Assembly (NCBI RefSeq): GCF_008973665.1
Contig: NZ_WACP01000009.1
Span: 1-64,000 of the forward strand
Direction of reading: 5' to 3'
DNA from: Paenibacillus tengchongensis
GTDB lineage: Bacteria > Bacillota > Bacilli > Paenibacillales > Paenibacillaceae
Length of the DNA: 64,000 nucleotides
Shown here: positions 55,531-63,227 of the stretch, piece after piece
How the letters are laid out: each line of letters opens with the position of its first letter
Position numbering within the stretch: position 1 is the stretch's first letter
The notes under the pieces: generated by a model
The model's database searches: none
The model's input: only the letters and a program-made list of their open reading frames with translations
What the model was told of the DNA's origin: nothing
Program-made: the position numbers and the translations under genes

Positions 55531-55971
55531 TCACCTCATTCTGAATTCTTGTTCGTCCATTAACATTTCGGTGATAGAGCCCTGGATTTCCACGGTATCC
55601 GGTGTGCACATGAAGATGTTGCCGCCGATCTTGGATATTCCTCCGCCAAGGGCATAGACTGTTCCGCTGAGAAAATCGATAATCCGCATAGCCTGGTCAT
55701 TGCGCACGCGCTGCAGGTTAATGACCACCGTGCGGTGGGAGCGAAGATGATCGGCGATCTCCTGGGCCTCTTCATAAGAACGGGGCTCATAGAGGACGAC
55801 CTTCACATTCTTCTGCGAATGAATACTGACAACATTGGCCCGCTGGTTCTTGCGGGTCTCCACCGGTGCCGGCTCAAATTCTTCATCATCGCGGGATATC
55901 TGCTCCCGCTCCACGATTTCCTCTTCCTCCTGCAAGCCCAAAAAGCTCATAAACCGGTTCATTACGCCCAT
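55531..55971 (-). CDS. sepF: SepF cell-division protein
   Basis: A 146-residue protein with an N-terminal amphipathic membrane-binding helix (MGVMNRFMSFLGLQEEEE), a variable linker, and the SepF core (VVLYEPRSYEEAQEIADHLRSHRTVVINLQRV...RIIDFLSGTVYALGG). It bundles FtsZ filaments and tethers them to the membrane. The ATG at 55971 overlaps the ylmE stop (TGATG), with GGAGGGAG upstream. It works with FtsZ and FtsA encoded 6 to 7 kb upstream. Confidence 0.96.
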   Translation of the reverse strand: MGVMNRFMSFLGLQEEEEIVEREQISRDDEEFEPAPVETRKNQRANVVSIHSQKNVKVVLYEPRSYEEAQEIADHLRSHRTVVINLQRVRNDQAMRIIDFLSGTVYALGGGISKIGGNIFMCTPDTVEIQGSITEMLMDEQEFRMR

Positions 55972-56678
55972 CAAGCTCCCTCCTCGTGACCTACTAATAC
56001 CGTACCCAGGCGGACCCGGGTGGCTCCTTCCTGTATCGCCACTTCAAAATCATTCGACATTCCCATCGACAGTTCTTGGATAGGCTCAGGCGTCAGAGAC
56101 AGAGAATTCAGCCGATCGCGCAGCTCGCGGAGTCCGCGGAATACGGGACGCGCCAGCTCAGGATCTTCAACATGGGGTGCCATTGTCATCAGCCCGATTA
56201 CTTTAATCCGGTGAAACGGAGCAATCTCCCGGAGAAAATCCGGCACCGCCTCCGGCGGCAGTCCGAATTTCGTATCCTCTCCGGAGATGTTCACTTGCAC
56301 AAAAACCTTAACGTCAATGCCGGCGGCATCCGCTTTCTTCTGCAATTCCTTGGCCAGCGACAGACGGTCCAGCGAGTGTATATATTGAAATTTGCCGATG
56401 ACATCCTTCACTTTGTTCGTCTGCAAATGGCCGATAAAATGCCATATGCCTTTATGCCCGAGAGCATTCCACTTGTGTTCGGCATCCTGCCAGCGGCTCT
56501 CGGCAATCTCCTCCAGCCCGGCTTCAAGCACCGCAGATACTGTCTCCAGGGAAACATACTTGGTCACAGCGATGACTTTGACGTCGGCCGCGTCGCGCCC
56601 GCTCGCCGCGCAAGCTTGGGCTACACGCGCTTTGACATCGAATATTCTCTCCTGCAGTGATAAACTCAGGGTGTTCAA
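55971..56678 (-). CDS. ylmE: YggS-family PLP-binding protein (YlmE)
   Basis: A 235-residue alanine-racemase-fold protein that binds pyridoxal phosphate through the Lys in VIAVTKYVSLE (about residue 38) and keeps the phosphate-site motif LSMGMSNDFEVAIQEGATRVRLG. It is a single-domain protein without racemase activity in known relatives, thought to keep PLP levels in balance. It overlaps ylmD by 4 bases and sepF by 3. Confidence 0.94.
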   Translation of the reverse strand: MNTLSLSLQERIFDVKARVAQACAASGRDAADVKVIAVTKYVSLETVSAVLEAGLEEIAESRWQDAEHKWNALGHKGIWHFIGHLQTNKVKDVIGKFQYIHSLDRLSLAKELQKKADAAGIDVKVFVQVNISGEDTKFGLPPEAVPDFLREIAPFHRIKVIGLMTMAPHVEDPELARPVFRGLRELRDRLNSLSLTPEPIQELSMGMSNDFEVAIQEGATRVRLGTVLVGHEEGA

Positions 56679-57529
56679 CTCTCCTTTATTCCGATCCAGC
56701 TCGTCATTCGTCCTGTAACGCCGTTCTCCTTGCGGTAGGAGAAAAACAGATCGTTATTACAGCTTGTACACCAATGTGTACATTCGATATGAGTCGGCAA
56801 AATTCCTGCTTTAATCATAATGCGTTGGTTCATTTCTTTCAAGTTAAGCATGCTTTTGCGGCTATCCGCTTCCGACACGCGGTATATTTCCCGCACTTCT
56901 TCGCCTTCTGCCGGCGGCAGTTCTGCCTCCAGACGCCGGATATGATCCATTACATAATCATCGACCTCATAGCAGCAATCACCGATGGAAGGACCGATAG
57001 CTGCGGCGATATCCTGCGGACGGCTGCCGAAGGTTTTTCCCATGGCTGCCACCATTTCCGCCGCAATCCCGGCCACCGTCCCTTTCCAGCCGGCATGGGC
57101 CAGACCGGCAACGCCTTGTACCGGGTCATAAAAGAAAAGCGGCACGCAATCCGCATAGAAGGAAGTCAGCAGCACACCGGGAACATTCGTCAGCAGACCG
57201 TCGGTTGACTGGAATGCTGCTGACCGGTCTCTGCTGCCGCGGCCGCGGTCCGCCGCGGTTACCACCTCTATATGCTTGCCGTGCGTCTGCTCGCCGCAGG
57301 TCCAGGCCTCAAGCGGAAAGCCCAGCTTACCGGCAAGCCTTATGCGGTTCTCCAGCACATGCTCCGGCGCATCCCCGACATGAAGAGCACAGTTCAAGCT
57401 ATTATAAGGGGCTTCGCCCACACCGCCCTGCCGTGCCGTAAAGCCGGCGGTGATGCCCTGATACTTCATACACCAGGGCTCCAGATGAAGCAGCGCCGGC
57501 TCTTTATCATTCAATTTAAAGGGTTCCAT
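56675..57529 (-). CDS. ylmD: YlmD, laccase-domain (YfiH) purine nucleoside enzyme
   Basis: A 284-residue protein of the YfiH/DUF152 family. The metal-site motifs are ADCVPLFFYDP, LAHAGWKGTV and GPSIGDCCYEVDD (Cys and His ligands present). Older work calls the family laccase-like; later work shows adenosine/purine nucleoside processing. The start is ATG 57529 (GGAGGTGAGAGG upstream); earlier in-frame ATGs read through an AT-rich gap. Confidence 0.92.
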   Translation of the reverse strand: MEPFKLNDKEPALLHLEPWCMKYQGITAGFTARQGGVGEAPYNSLNCALHVGDAPEHVLENRIRLAGKLGFPLEAWTCGEQTHGKHIEVVTAADRGRGSRDRSAAFQSTDGLLTNVPGVLLTSFYADCVPLFFYDPVQGVAGLAHAGWKGTVAGIAAEMVAAMGKTFGSRPQDIAAAIGPSIGDCCYEVDDYVMDHIRRLEAELPPAEGEEVREIYRVSEADSRKSMLNLKEMNQRIMIKAGILPTHIECTHWCTSCNNDLFFSYRKENGVTGRMTSWIGIKES

Positions 57530-57607
57530 CCTCTCACCTCCGCCTAAGTGTACCTTTGCCCGGCCCCCCAAAGCAACTTTGCCTCCAAAGTCTATATAAG
57601 CATCCGG

Positions 57608-57639
57608 ACAAAAAAAGACGCACTCTTTAATAAGTGCGC
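57608..57639 (-). terminator. Terminator overlapping the ylmC end
   Basis: Arms GGCGCAC and GTGCGTC on the minus strand are followed by TTTTTTT. The loop contains the ylmC stop codon, so ylmC and the downstream ylmD may be partly separate transcripts. Confidence 0.7.
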
Positions 57640-57971
57640 CGGTCATTGCGTTCCCCCCGCTCGAGGTAGATCGTCTCGCGCTCCTCCTGGCCGTGCGTCA
57701 GTCTGGATTCCTCCAGCTTTACCAGCACGACATCGGCGCCGATCTTGACGATATTGCGCCAGGGGATGATTAAATCCGCACCGCTTCCGAACAGCCCCAT
57801 GAATCGCGTATATCCGGGAACGATAATCGCATCGATGACACCGCGGCGCAGGTCCAGATCCAGATCACTGATCTGGCCGAGCCTTTTGCCATCCACGATA
57901 TTAATGACATCCTTCGTCTGAAAATCGGATATTTTCATTTTTTTGCCTGCGCTCAGGGAATCCTCGTTCAT
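57627..57971 (-). CDS. ylmC: YlmC/YmxH-type PRC-barrel sporulation protein
   Basis: A 114-residue protein with a PRC-barrel-like domain (MKISDFQTKDVINIVDGKRLGQISDLDLDLRRGVIDAIIVP, ADLIIPWRNIVKIGADVVLV). YlmC and YmxH proteins are common in spore formers and of unknown mechanism. I use ATG 57971 (AGGGGTG upstream); an internal ATG 12 codons later matches the usual family start but has a weak ribosome site. Confidence 0.85.
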   Translation of the reverse strand: MNEDSLSAGKKMKISDFQTKDVINIVDGKRLGQISDLDLDLRRGVIDAIIVPGYTRFMGLFGSGADLIIPWRNIVKIGADVVLVKLEESRLTHGQEERETIYLERGERNDRRTY

Positions 57972-58065
57972 AGCCTCCACCCCTGTACATACGACCTATA
58001 GTCCAATATATGTTGGCGGGGCTTGGCTACATTACTGCGGATCTGCTGCGGTGAGGAAACATATA

Positions 58066-58110
58066 AGGGTATTCCGGAAGGCGGCGCGGCCGCAGCTTGC
58101 GGAATACCCT
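58066..58110 (-). terminator. Hairpin after sigG, probable terminator
   Basis: A perfect 11-base inverted repeat (AGGGTATTCCG / CGGAATACCCT) encloses a GC-rich loop that can itself pair. The following minus-strand sequence is TTATATGTTT. It lies 30 bases after the sigG stop. Confidence 0.65.
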
Positions 58111-58139
58111 AGGAATTGAGCTTCAATACTTTTAGAACC

Positions 58140-58922
58140 TTAAGACTTCACATGTTTCTGCATCTGCTGGATGGCCGACTTCTCCAGCCGTGAGACCTGG
58201 GCCTGAGAAATGCCGATTTCGTCGGCGACCTCCATCTGGGTTTTGCCTTCAAAGAAGCGCATGGAGAGAATCCGCTTCTCGCGTTGTCCCAGCCGCTGCA
58301 TCGCTTCGCGGAGGGCGATTTCTTCAATCCACGAGACATCCTTGTTCTTGTCGTCGCTGATCTGATCCATCACATAGATCGGATCTCCGCCATCGTGATA
58401 AATCGGCTCGAACAGGGAAACCGGGTCCTGGATGGCATCCAGGGCAAATACAACATCTTCCTTCGGCACACCGAGCGCTTCCGAGATTTCGAAGATCGTC
58501 GGTTCCCGCGAATTTTGGTTGGTCAGGCTGTCCCGCACCTGCAGCGCCTTGTAGGCGATATCCCGCAGTGAACGCGACACACGGATCGGATTGTTGTCCC
58601 GCAGGTATCTGCGGATTTCTCCGATGATCATCGGCACTGCATACGTGGAGAACTTCACATTTTGCGAAAGATCAAAATTATCGATGGCCTTCATCAGCCC
58701 GATACAGCCAACCTGGAACAGATCGTCCACGAACTCTCCCCGGTTGTTGAACCTTTGAATAACGCTAAGCACGAGTCTAAGGTTACCGTTAACCAATTTC
58801 TCTCTGGCGGACCGCTCGCCCTGCTGCTGCAGCGCCGTGAACAGCTCCCTCATTTCCGCGTTCGTCAGAACGGGCAGTTTGCTGGTGTCCACACCGCATA
58901 TCTCGACTTTGTTTCGGGTCAT
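58140..58922 (-). CDS. sigG: RNA polymerase sigma-G factor (late forespore)
   Basis: A 260-residue sigma-70-type factor. Region 2 reads LVNGNLRLVLSVIQRFNNRGEFVDDLFQVGCIGLMKAIDNFDLS, and region 4 ends MEVADEIGISQAQVSRLEKSAIQQM. The N-terminal MTRNKVEICGVDTSKLPVLTNAEM matches sigma-G rather than sigma-F. It directs late gene expression in the developing spore. It follows sigE by 92 bases, where a forespore-type promoter is expected but not clear to me. Confidence 0.96.
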   Translation of the reverse strand: MTRNKVEICGVDTSKLPVLTNAEMRELFTALQQQGERSAREKLVNGNLRLVLSVIQRFNNRGEFVDDLFQVGCIGLMKAIDNFDLSQNVKFSTYAVPMIIGEIRRYLRDNNPIRVSRSLRDIAYKALQVRDSLTNQNSREPTIFEISEALGVPKEDVVFALDAIQDPVSLFEPIYHDGGDPIYVMDQISDDKNKDVSWIEEIALREAMQRLGQREKRILSMRFFEGKTQMEVADEIGISQAQVSRLEKSAIQQMQKHVKS

Positions 58923-59014
58923 GATGATTTACCTCCCAAGGAGAAACATTACTGTACATTATCTCCTCGGCCAGTCATTTTATTCCTCCGCTCATACCCG
59001 GCATCGGCAGGTCC

Positions 59015-59734
59015 TTACACCATCTTATTGAATTCCTTGCGCAGCCGCTTGATAATCCGTTTCTCCAAACGGGAAATATAGGACTGGGAAATGCCGAGCA
59101 GATCGGCCACATCCTTTTGCGTCTTTTCTTCGCCGCCCCGCAGGCCGAAGCGCAGCTCCATAATCAGCCGTTCGCGCTCGCTAAGCTTCTCCAGCGCTTT
59201 CTGCAGCAGCTTGCGGTCCACCTGCTCCTCGATGTTGCGGTAGATCGTATCATTCTCCGTGCCCAGCACATCCGACAGCAGCAATTCATTGCCGTCCCAG
59301 TCAATATTCAGCGGTTCGTCGAACGAGACCTCGCTGCGCGTTTTGCTGTTGCGCCGCAGGTACATGAGAATCTCATTTTCAATGCAGCGCGAGGCATAGG
59401 TAGCCAGCTTGATTTTTTTGTCGGGATCAAACGTGTTGACCGCCTTAATCAGGCCGATGGCGCCGATCGATACCAGGTCCTCGATATTAATACCCGTGTT
59501 CTCGAATTTACGGGCGATGTACACCACCAGCCGCAGGTTGCGCTCAATCAGCATCGACCTGACTGCCGCATCGCCGCTGGACAGCCGCTGCAGCAGGTAC
59601 TCCTCTTCCTCCCGGGTAAGCGGCGGCGGCAGCGCCTCACTCCCACCGATATAGTAGATTTCCTGACTTTTGAGTCCCAGCAGAAACAGTACACGGTAAT
59701 ATTGAAGCTGCAGTGCAATCTTCCATTTGATCAT
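59015..59734 (-). CDS. sigE: RNA polymerase sigma-E factor, mother-cell (pro-form)
   Basis: A 239-residue sigma factor. The N-terminal pro-sequence (MIKWKIALQLQYYRVLFLLGLKSQE) precedes the conserved IYYIGGSEALPPPL, and cleavage by SpoIIGA is expected near GLKSQE/IYY. Region 2 is IERNLRLVVYIARKFENTGINIEDLVSIGAIGLIKAV, and region 4 ends KDVADLLGISQSYISRLEKRIIKRL. It controls early mother-cell sporulation genes. It is 36 bases downstream of spoIIGA, as in Bacillus. Confidence 0.97.
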   Translation of the reverse strand: MIKWKIALQLQYYRVLFLLGLKSQEIYYIGGSEALPPPLTREEEEYLLQRLSSGDAAVRSMLIERNLRLVVYIARKFENTGINIEDLVSIGAIGLIKAVNTFDPDKKIKLATYASRCIENEILMYLRRNSKTRSEVSFDEPLNIDWDGNELLLSDVLGTENDTIYRNIEEQVDRKLLQKALEKLSERERLIMELRFGLRGGEEKTQKDVADLLGISQSYISRLEKRIIKRLRKEFNKMV

Positions 59735-59770
59735 TTAGGTTCCTCCTCCACGAGTCGCACGGCCTAAGTC

Positions 59771-60781
59771 TTAAAGAACGTTCCCGTCCGCTGGTTCCAT
59801 TAAATTCTCTGCCGGCGTGTATCCGCATGACCGGGGGACCGCCGTCTCTGCATTTGCAGGATCGGCCAGCTCCGGATGAATGATCGCCCGGTAAGCGCCG
59901 TCTCCCGACAATACACCGCCGTCCAGCCCGATGAGCACCCTCCGGCTGCAGAAGCATTCCCCGCCGAGTGTAACCCGCACCAGATCGGGCTTTAACGCCA
60001 GCATAAACGCCGATCCGCGGTTGACCCCCCTGTAGGGAACCAGCCGCAGACGGTCCTGCCAGGCAAAGGACTGCCCGTCCGTTTCAAGAAGCAGGCGGTC
60101 CGCCCCCGTCCGGTTCAGCCTGCCTTTCCAGGATGCCGGTAAATGGCCTTCCCACAGGGATGACTCCATGACCATTACCGGGATATGCGTCAACGGATCG
60201 CTGAGCCGGTTGCCGGTATCCAGCAAGCCGGTACAAGTCACACATACACCGTCAATCTCTACACAGACCTCGCCGATATACGTCTCCAGCCGTTCTCTCC
60301 GCTCCCGTGAAGACTGGACCAGTTTAAACAGCATCAGCACGATGGGAAGTGCGGCCAGAACGAACCAGAAGGCGATCCTGAAGCGGTAAGCTTGGCCTCC
60401 CGCAGCTGTAAAGAGTATACCGTCCCAAATGTCGCTTGAGCTCTGCAGCAAATAGTGAATGCCCACAATGCCGCCTGCCGCAGCAAAATTAATGATATAG
60501 AAGGCCCCGAGAACCCTGAGATAGCTTTGCAGGCTCCGGTACCCGAAAGCAATGAGCAGCATGATGACCGACAATCCGAATTTGATCAGAAAGGTATACA
60601 AAAAAGACAGCTCCGGCACAAACATCATCACTACATAGAGCGCGCCGGCGAGTGCGGACAGCACGAGCCGCCACCACGGCACCTTCAGTTTGACCAGCCA
60701 GCCGGACAGCCAGATAAGAACTCCGTCGATCAGCAGATTGGCCAGGAAGATTAAGTCGATATAAACTACCAGCGCATTCAC
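59771..60781 (-). CDS. spoIIGA: SpoIIGA, pro-sigma-E processing aspartic protease
   Basis: A 336-residue protein with five membrane helices in the first ~155 residues and a cytosolic aspartic-protease domain with the catalytic motif LLDTGNRLSDPLTHIPV. It dimerises when signalled by SpoIIR and cleaves pro-sigma-E. I place the start at GTG 60781 (NALVVYIDLIFLANLLIDG follows, matching the family start), although its ribosome site is weak; ATG 60868 would add 29 residues that do not fit the family. Its promoter region is described separately. Confidence 0.93.
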   Translation of the reverse strand: MNALVVYIDLIFLANLLIDGVLIWLSGWLVKLKVPWWRLVLSALAGALYVVMMFVPELSFLYTFLIKFGLSVIMLLIAFGYRSLQSYLRVLGAFYIINFAAAGGIVGIHYLLQSSSDIWDGILFTAAGGQAYRFRIAFWFVLAALPIVLMLFKLVQSSRERRERLETYIGEVCVEIDGVCVTCTGLLDTGNRLSDPLTHIPVMVMESSLWEGHLPASWKGRLNRTGADRLLLETDGQSFAWQDRLRLVPYRGVNRGSAFMLALKPDLVRVTLGGECFCSRRVLIGLDGGVLSGDGAYRAIIHPELADPANAETAVPRSCGYTPAENLMEPADGNVL

Positions 60782-60845
60782 CTGCCTGCTTAGCCGCTCG
60801 CGGTATCCACCGGGCTTTCGGCTCTCTTTTTTGGACGATATGATT

Positions 60846-60911
60846 AGTATAGGAACTCTACCGTTCAAAGTCTGTCAAACTTGGGCGGCGTTCCGGCAGT
60901 TTTTTTGTCGA
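60846..60911 (-). promoter_or_regulatory. spoIIG-type promoter with wide spacer and Spo0A box
   Basis: On the minus strand TTGACA (60873-60878) and TATACT (60846-60851) are separated by 21 bases. The B. subtilis spoIIG promoter also has an abnormal ~22-base gap and is activated by Spo0A~P. A 0A-box-like TGTCGA (60906-60911, opposite orientation) lies upstream, and TGTCAAA overlaps the -35. Confidence 0.6.
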
Positions 60912-60996
60912 GTTATAGCAGAGCCTTTTATGATAACCCGCCAAGCTTAGCTCGGCTCAGAGCCGGTTCAGGAGATTTACAGGAACCCGCAAAATC

Positions 60997-61025
60997 AAAA
61001 AAAGCCGGCTCCAGGGGAGCAGGCT
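60997..61025 (-). terminator. Terminator of the Rpn-type gene
   Basis: Arms AGCCTGCTCC and GGAGCCGGCT with a 3-base loop are followed by TTTTTTT on the minus strand, 16 bases after the stop. Confidence 0.85.
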
Positions 61026-61041
61026 CAATTACACGGCTATT

Positions 61042-61938
61042 CTATTTGATGTCGGGCAAATCATCCTTTGTTAGACCGGTGGCTTCAGCGATTGTCTGCG
61101 GACTCATGCCCATCGCAGCGAGCTTTCTGGCCACTTCCATCCGGCCTGATTTCTCACCCTCTGCCTTTCCTTCCGCCTTTCCTTCTGCTTTCCCAGCTTT
61201 TCTGCCCTCGGCCATTCCCTTGGAGTAACCTTCATTCAGCGCTCCCTCCAGCTGCGAAGCCTCATCCAGCAGTACCTTCTGCCTAGCCTCATACTTCAGC
61301 CGCGCCTCTTCATCCTGACTCAAATAACGCAGAGTATCCATCGCCTTCTTTAATGCCGGTTCGTTCATGCTAATGCCCTCCCAATCCGGAATTTCCTTGC
61401 CTTTCAGGAACATGAGCCAGTTCGCCAGTCCGCCGTCACCCTGAAGCGGCAGCCGCTCCACCTTCGGGAGCTCCAGGAAATGAATTTCGATATCATCGAT
61501 CAGCGGCATCCCGTTCTTGTCCTCCCGCAAATGAAACACACTGTGGGTATGCTCATTGGGCAGAACCGTATAATTCAAAATATTGATCGTCACGCATTTA
61601 TGCAGATCCTTGTATTTCCCGCCCTCCTGCAGCTGTCCCGAATATCGTTTACTCCAGTAATACAAGGTGCGTTTCTCAATATCGTATTTGTTGAACAACT
61701 GCATCTCGACGTTGATCAGCTTGCCGTCCGCCGCTTTGGCCCAAATATCAAACACCGACAGTTTGTCCAGCGGATCATCCTTGTCCGTAAACGGATTCAG
61801 CACCACAACCTCCTTCAGCAGAGGTTCACCCGCATCGGCGAATATCTCGTTCAGAAAGCATAGCAATACATCTGTATTCCCTTCTCCGGCAAAAATACGT
61901 TTAAATACAAAATCAACCCGGGGATCAAGCAGCTCCAT
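61042..61938 (-). CDS. Rpn/PD-(D/E)XK nuclease-family protein
   Basis: A 298-residue protein of the PD-(D/E)XK transposase-like (Rpn/PDDEXK_2) family. It begins ELLDPRVDFVFKRIFA and has the nuclease core VFDIWAKAADGKLINVEMQL (Asp, then Glu-x-Gln) and KRTLYYWSKRY. The middle is typical (HFLELPKV). The C-terminal part has a charged Gly-Lys-Glu repeat (AEGRKAGKAEGKAEGKAEGE) before a short helix-turn-helix-like end. Members are mobile-looking and often multi-copy. Here it sits between spoIIGA and ftsZ with its own terminator. ATG 61938 fits GGGAG best. Confidence 0.88.
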   Translation of the reverse strand: MELLDPRVDFVFKRIFAGEGNTDVLLCFLNEIFADAGEPLLKEVVVLNPFTDKDDPLDKLSVFDIWAKAADGKLINVEMQLFNKYDIEKRTLYYWSKRYSGQLQEGGKYKDLHKCVTINILNYTVLPNEHTHSVFHLREDKNGMPLIDDIEIHFLELPKVERLPLQGDGGLANWLMFLKGKEIPDWEGISMNEPALKKAMDTLRYLSQDEEARLKYEARQKVLLDEASQLEGALNEGYSKGMAEGRKAGKAEGKAEGKAEGEKSGRMEVARKLAAMGMSPQTIAEATGLTKDDLPDIK

Positions 61939-61979
61939 AGCATTCACTCCCGTTACCAGTTATTATACCAGCCGGTAAA

Positions 61980-62032
61980 ACAAAAAACACCGCATCCTCC
62001 ACAGCTCCAGCTGATGGAAAAGATACGGTGCT
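61980..62032 (-). terminator. Terminator of ftsZ
   Basis: Outer arms GCACCGTATC and GATGCGGTG with a long partly paired centre, followed by TTTTTTG, 23 bases past the ftsZ stop. Confidence 0.75.
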
Positions 62033-62054
62033 TCCGCAGTTAAAATAGTTGTGA

Positions 62055-63164
62055 TTAGTCGTTATGTCCCCGTGTCCGGTTGCGCAGAAACGTCGGGATA
62101 TCAAGCTGGTCCGCCGTCGTCTGATTGCCGAACGGACGCAGATTGTTGCTTTTGTCCACAGGCTGCTCATTGCCTGCCGTTGGCTTACGGGTTGCCGCAG
62201 CAGGCGAGATTTTGTTCTCGAACCCGGTGGCAATCACGGTAACCTTGATTTCGTCCTTCATGCTTTCTTCAATAATCGCCCCGAAGATCAAGTTTACTTC
62301 CGGGTCCGAAGCGGAGGTGACAATCTCGGCCGCTTCGTTGACCTCATACAGCGACAGGTTGGAGCCGCCGGTAATGTTCATAATAACGCCCCGTGCGCCT
62401 TCGATCGAGGTTTCAAGGAGCGGGCTCATAATCGCCTTGCGCGCCGCCTCAGAGGCCCGGTTCTCACCGGTGGCAATGCCGATCCCCATCAAAGCCGAAC
62501 CGCGTTCGGTCATAATCGTCTTCACGTCAGCGAAGTCGAGGTTGATCAGACCCGGAACGGCAATAAGGTCGGAGATGCCCTGCACCGCCTGCCGGAGCAC
62601 ATTGTCCGCTTCGCGGAAGGCTTCGAGCATCGGCGTTTTCTTATCGACGATTTCCAGCAGGCGGTCATTCGGAATGACGATCAGGGTATCCACTTTTTCT
62701 TTCAAAGCTTCGATTCCCAGCTCCGCCTGTGTGAACCTTTTTCTGCCTTCAAAAGTGAACGGGCGGGTAACAACACCTACCGTCAGCGCCCCGCATTCTC
62801 TGGCGATCTCGGCAATGATAGGCGCAGCACCGGTCCCCGTTCCCCCGCCCATCCCTGCGGTAACAAAAACCAAATCCGCACCTTTAAGCGTATTCGATAT
62901 AAGATCACGGGATTCTTCCGCCGCTTTCTTTCCGACTTCAGGATTCGCTCCGGCGCCGAGACCGCGGGTCAGCTTGTCCCCAATTTGCAGCTTATGCTCC
63001 GATTTGGCCATATGCAGCGCTTGGGCATCTGTATTAACCGTGATGAATTCAACACCCTGAACGCCGTTTTCAATCATCCGGTTGACCGCGTTGCTTCCGC
63101 CGCCGCCTACGCCGATGACTTTTATTTGCGCCAAGCTCTCCATTTCAAAATCAAATTCCAACAT
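62055..63164 (-). CDS. ftsZ: FtsZ cell-division GTPase
   Basis: A 369-residue tubulin homologue that forms the division ring. GTP-binding GGGTGTGAAP (about residue 107), the T7 loop NLDFADVKTIM and the conserved C-terminal tail DQLDIPTFLRNRTR (binding site for FtsA and SepF) are complete. The start is ATG 63164; 15 extra upstream codons lack a ribosome site. It follows ftsA by 63 bases. Confidence 0.98.
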   Translation of the reverse strand: MLEFDFEMESLAQIKVIGVGGGGSNAVNRMIENGVQGVEFITVNTDAQALHMAKSEHKLQIGDKLTRGLGAGANPEVGKKAAEESRDLISNTLKGADLVFVTAGMGGGTGTGAAPIIAEIARECGALTVGVVTRPFTFEGRKRFTQAELGIEALKEKVDTLIVIPNDRLLEIVDKKTPMLEAFREADNVLRQAVQGISDLIAVPGLINLDFADVKTIMTERGSALMGIGIATGENRASEAARKAIMSPLLETSIEGARGVIMNITGGSNLSLYEVNEAAEIVTSASDPEVNLIFGAIIEESMKDEIKVTVIATGFENKISPAAATRKPTAGNEQPVDKSNNLRPFGNQTTADQLDIPTFLRNRTRGHND

Positions 63165-63227
63165 ATCCTTCCATCTCCCCCTAGAATAGTGCTTGGATGG
63201 CCAGTCCAAGTATATCTGGACCTACAC

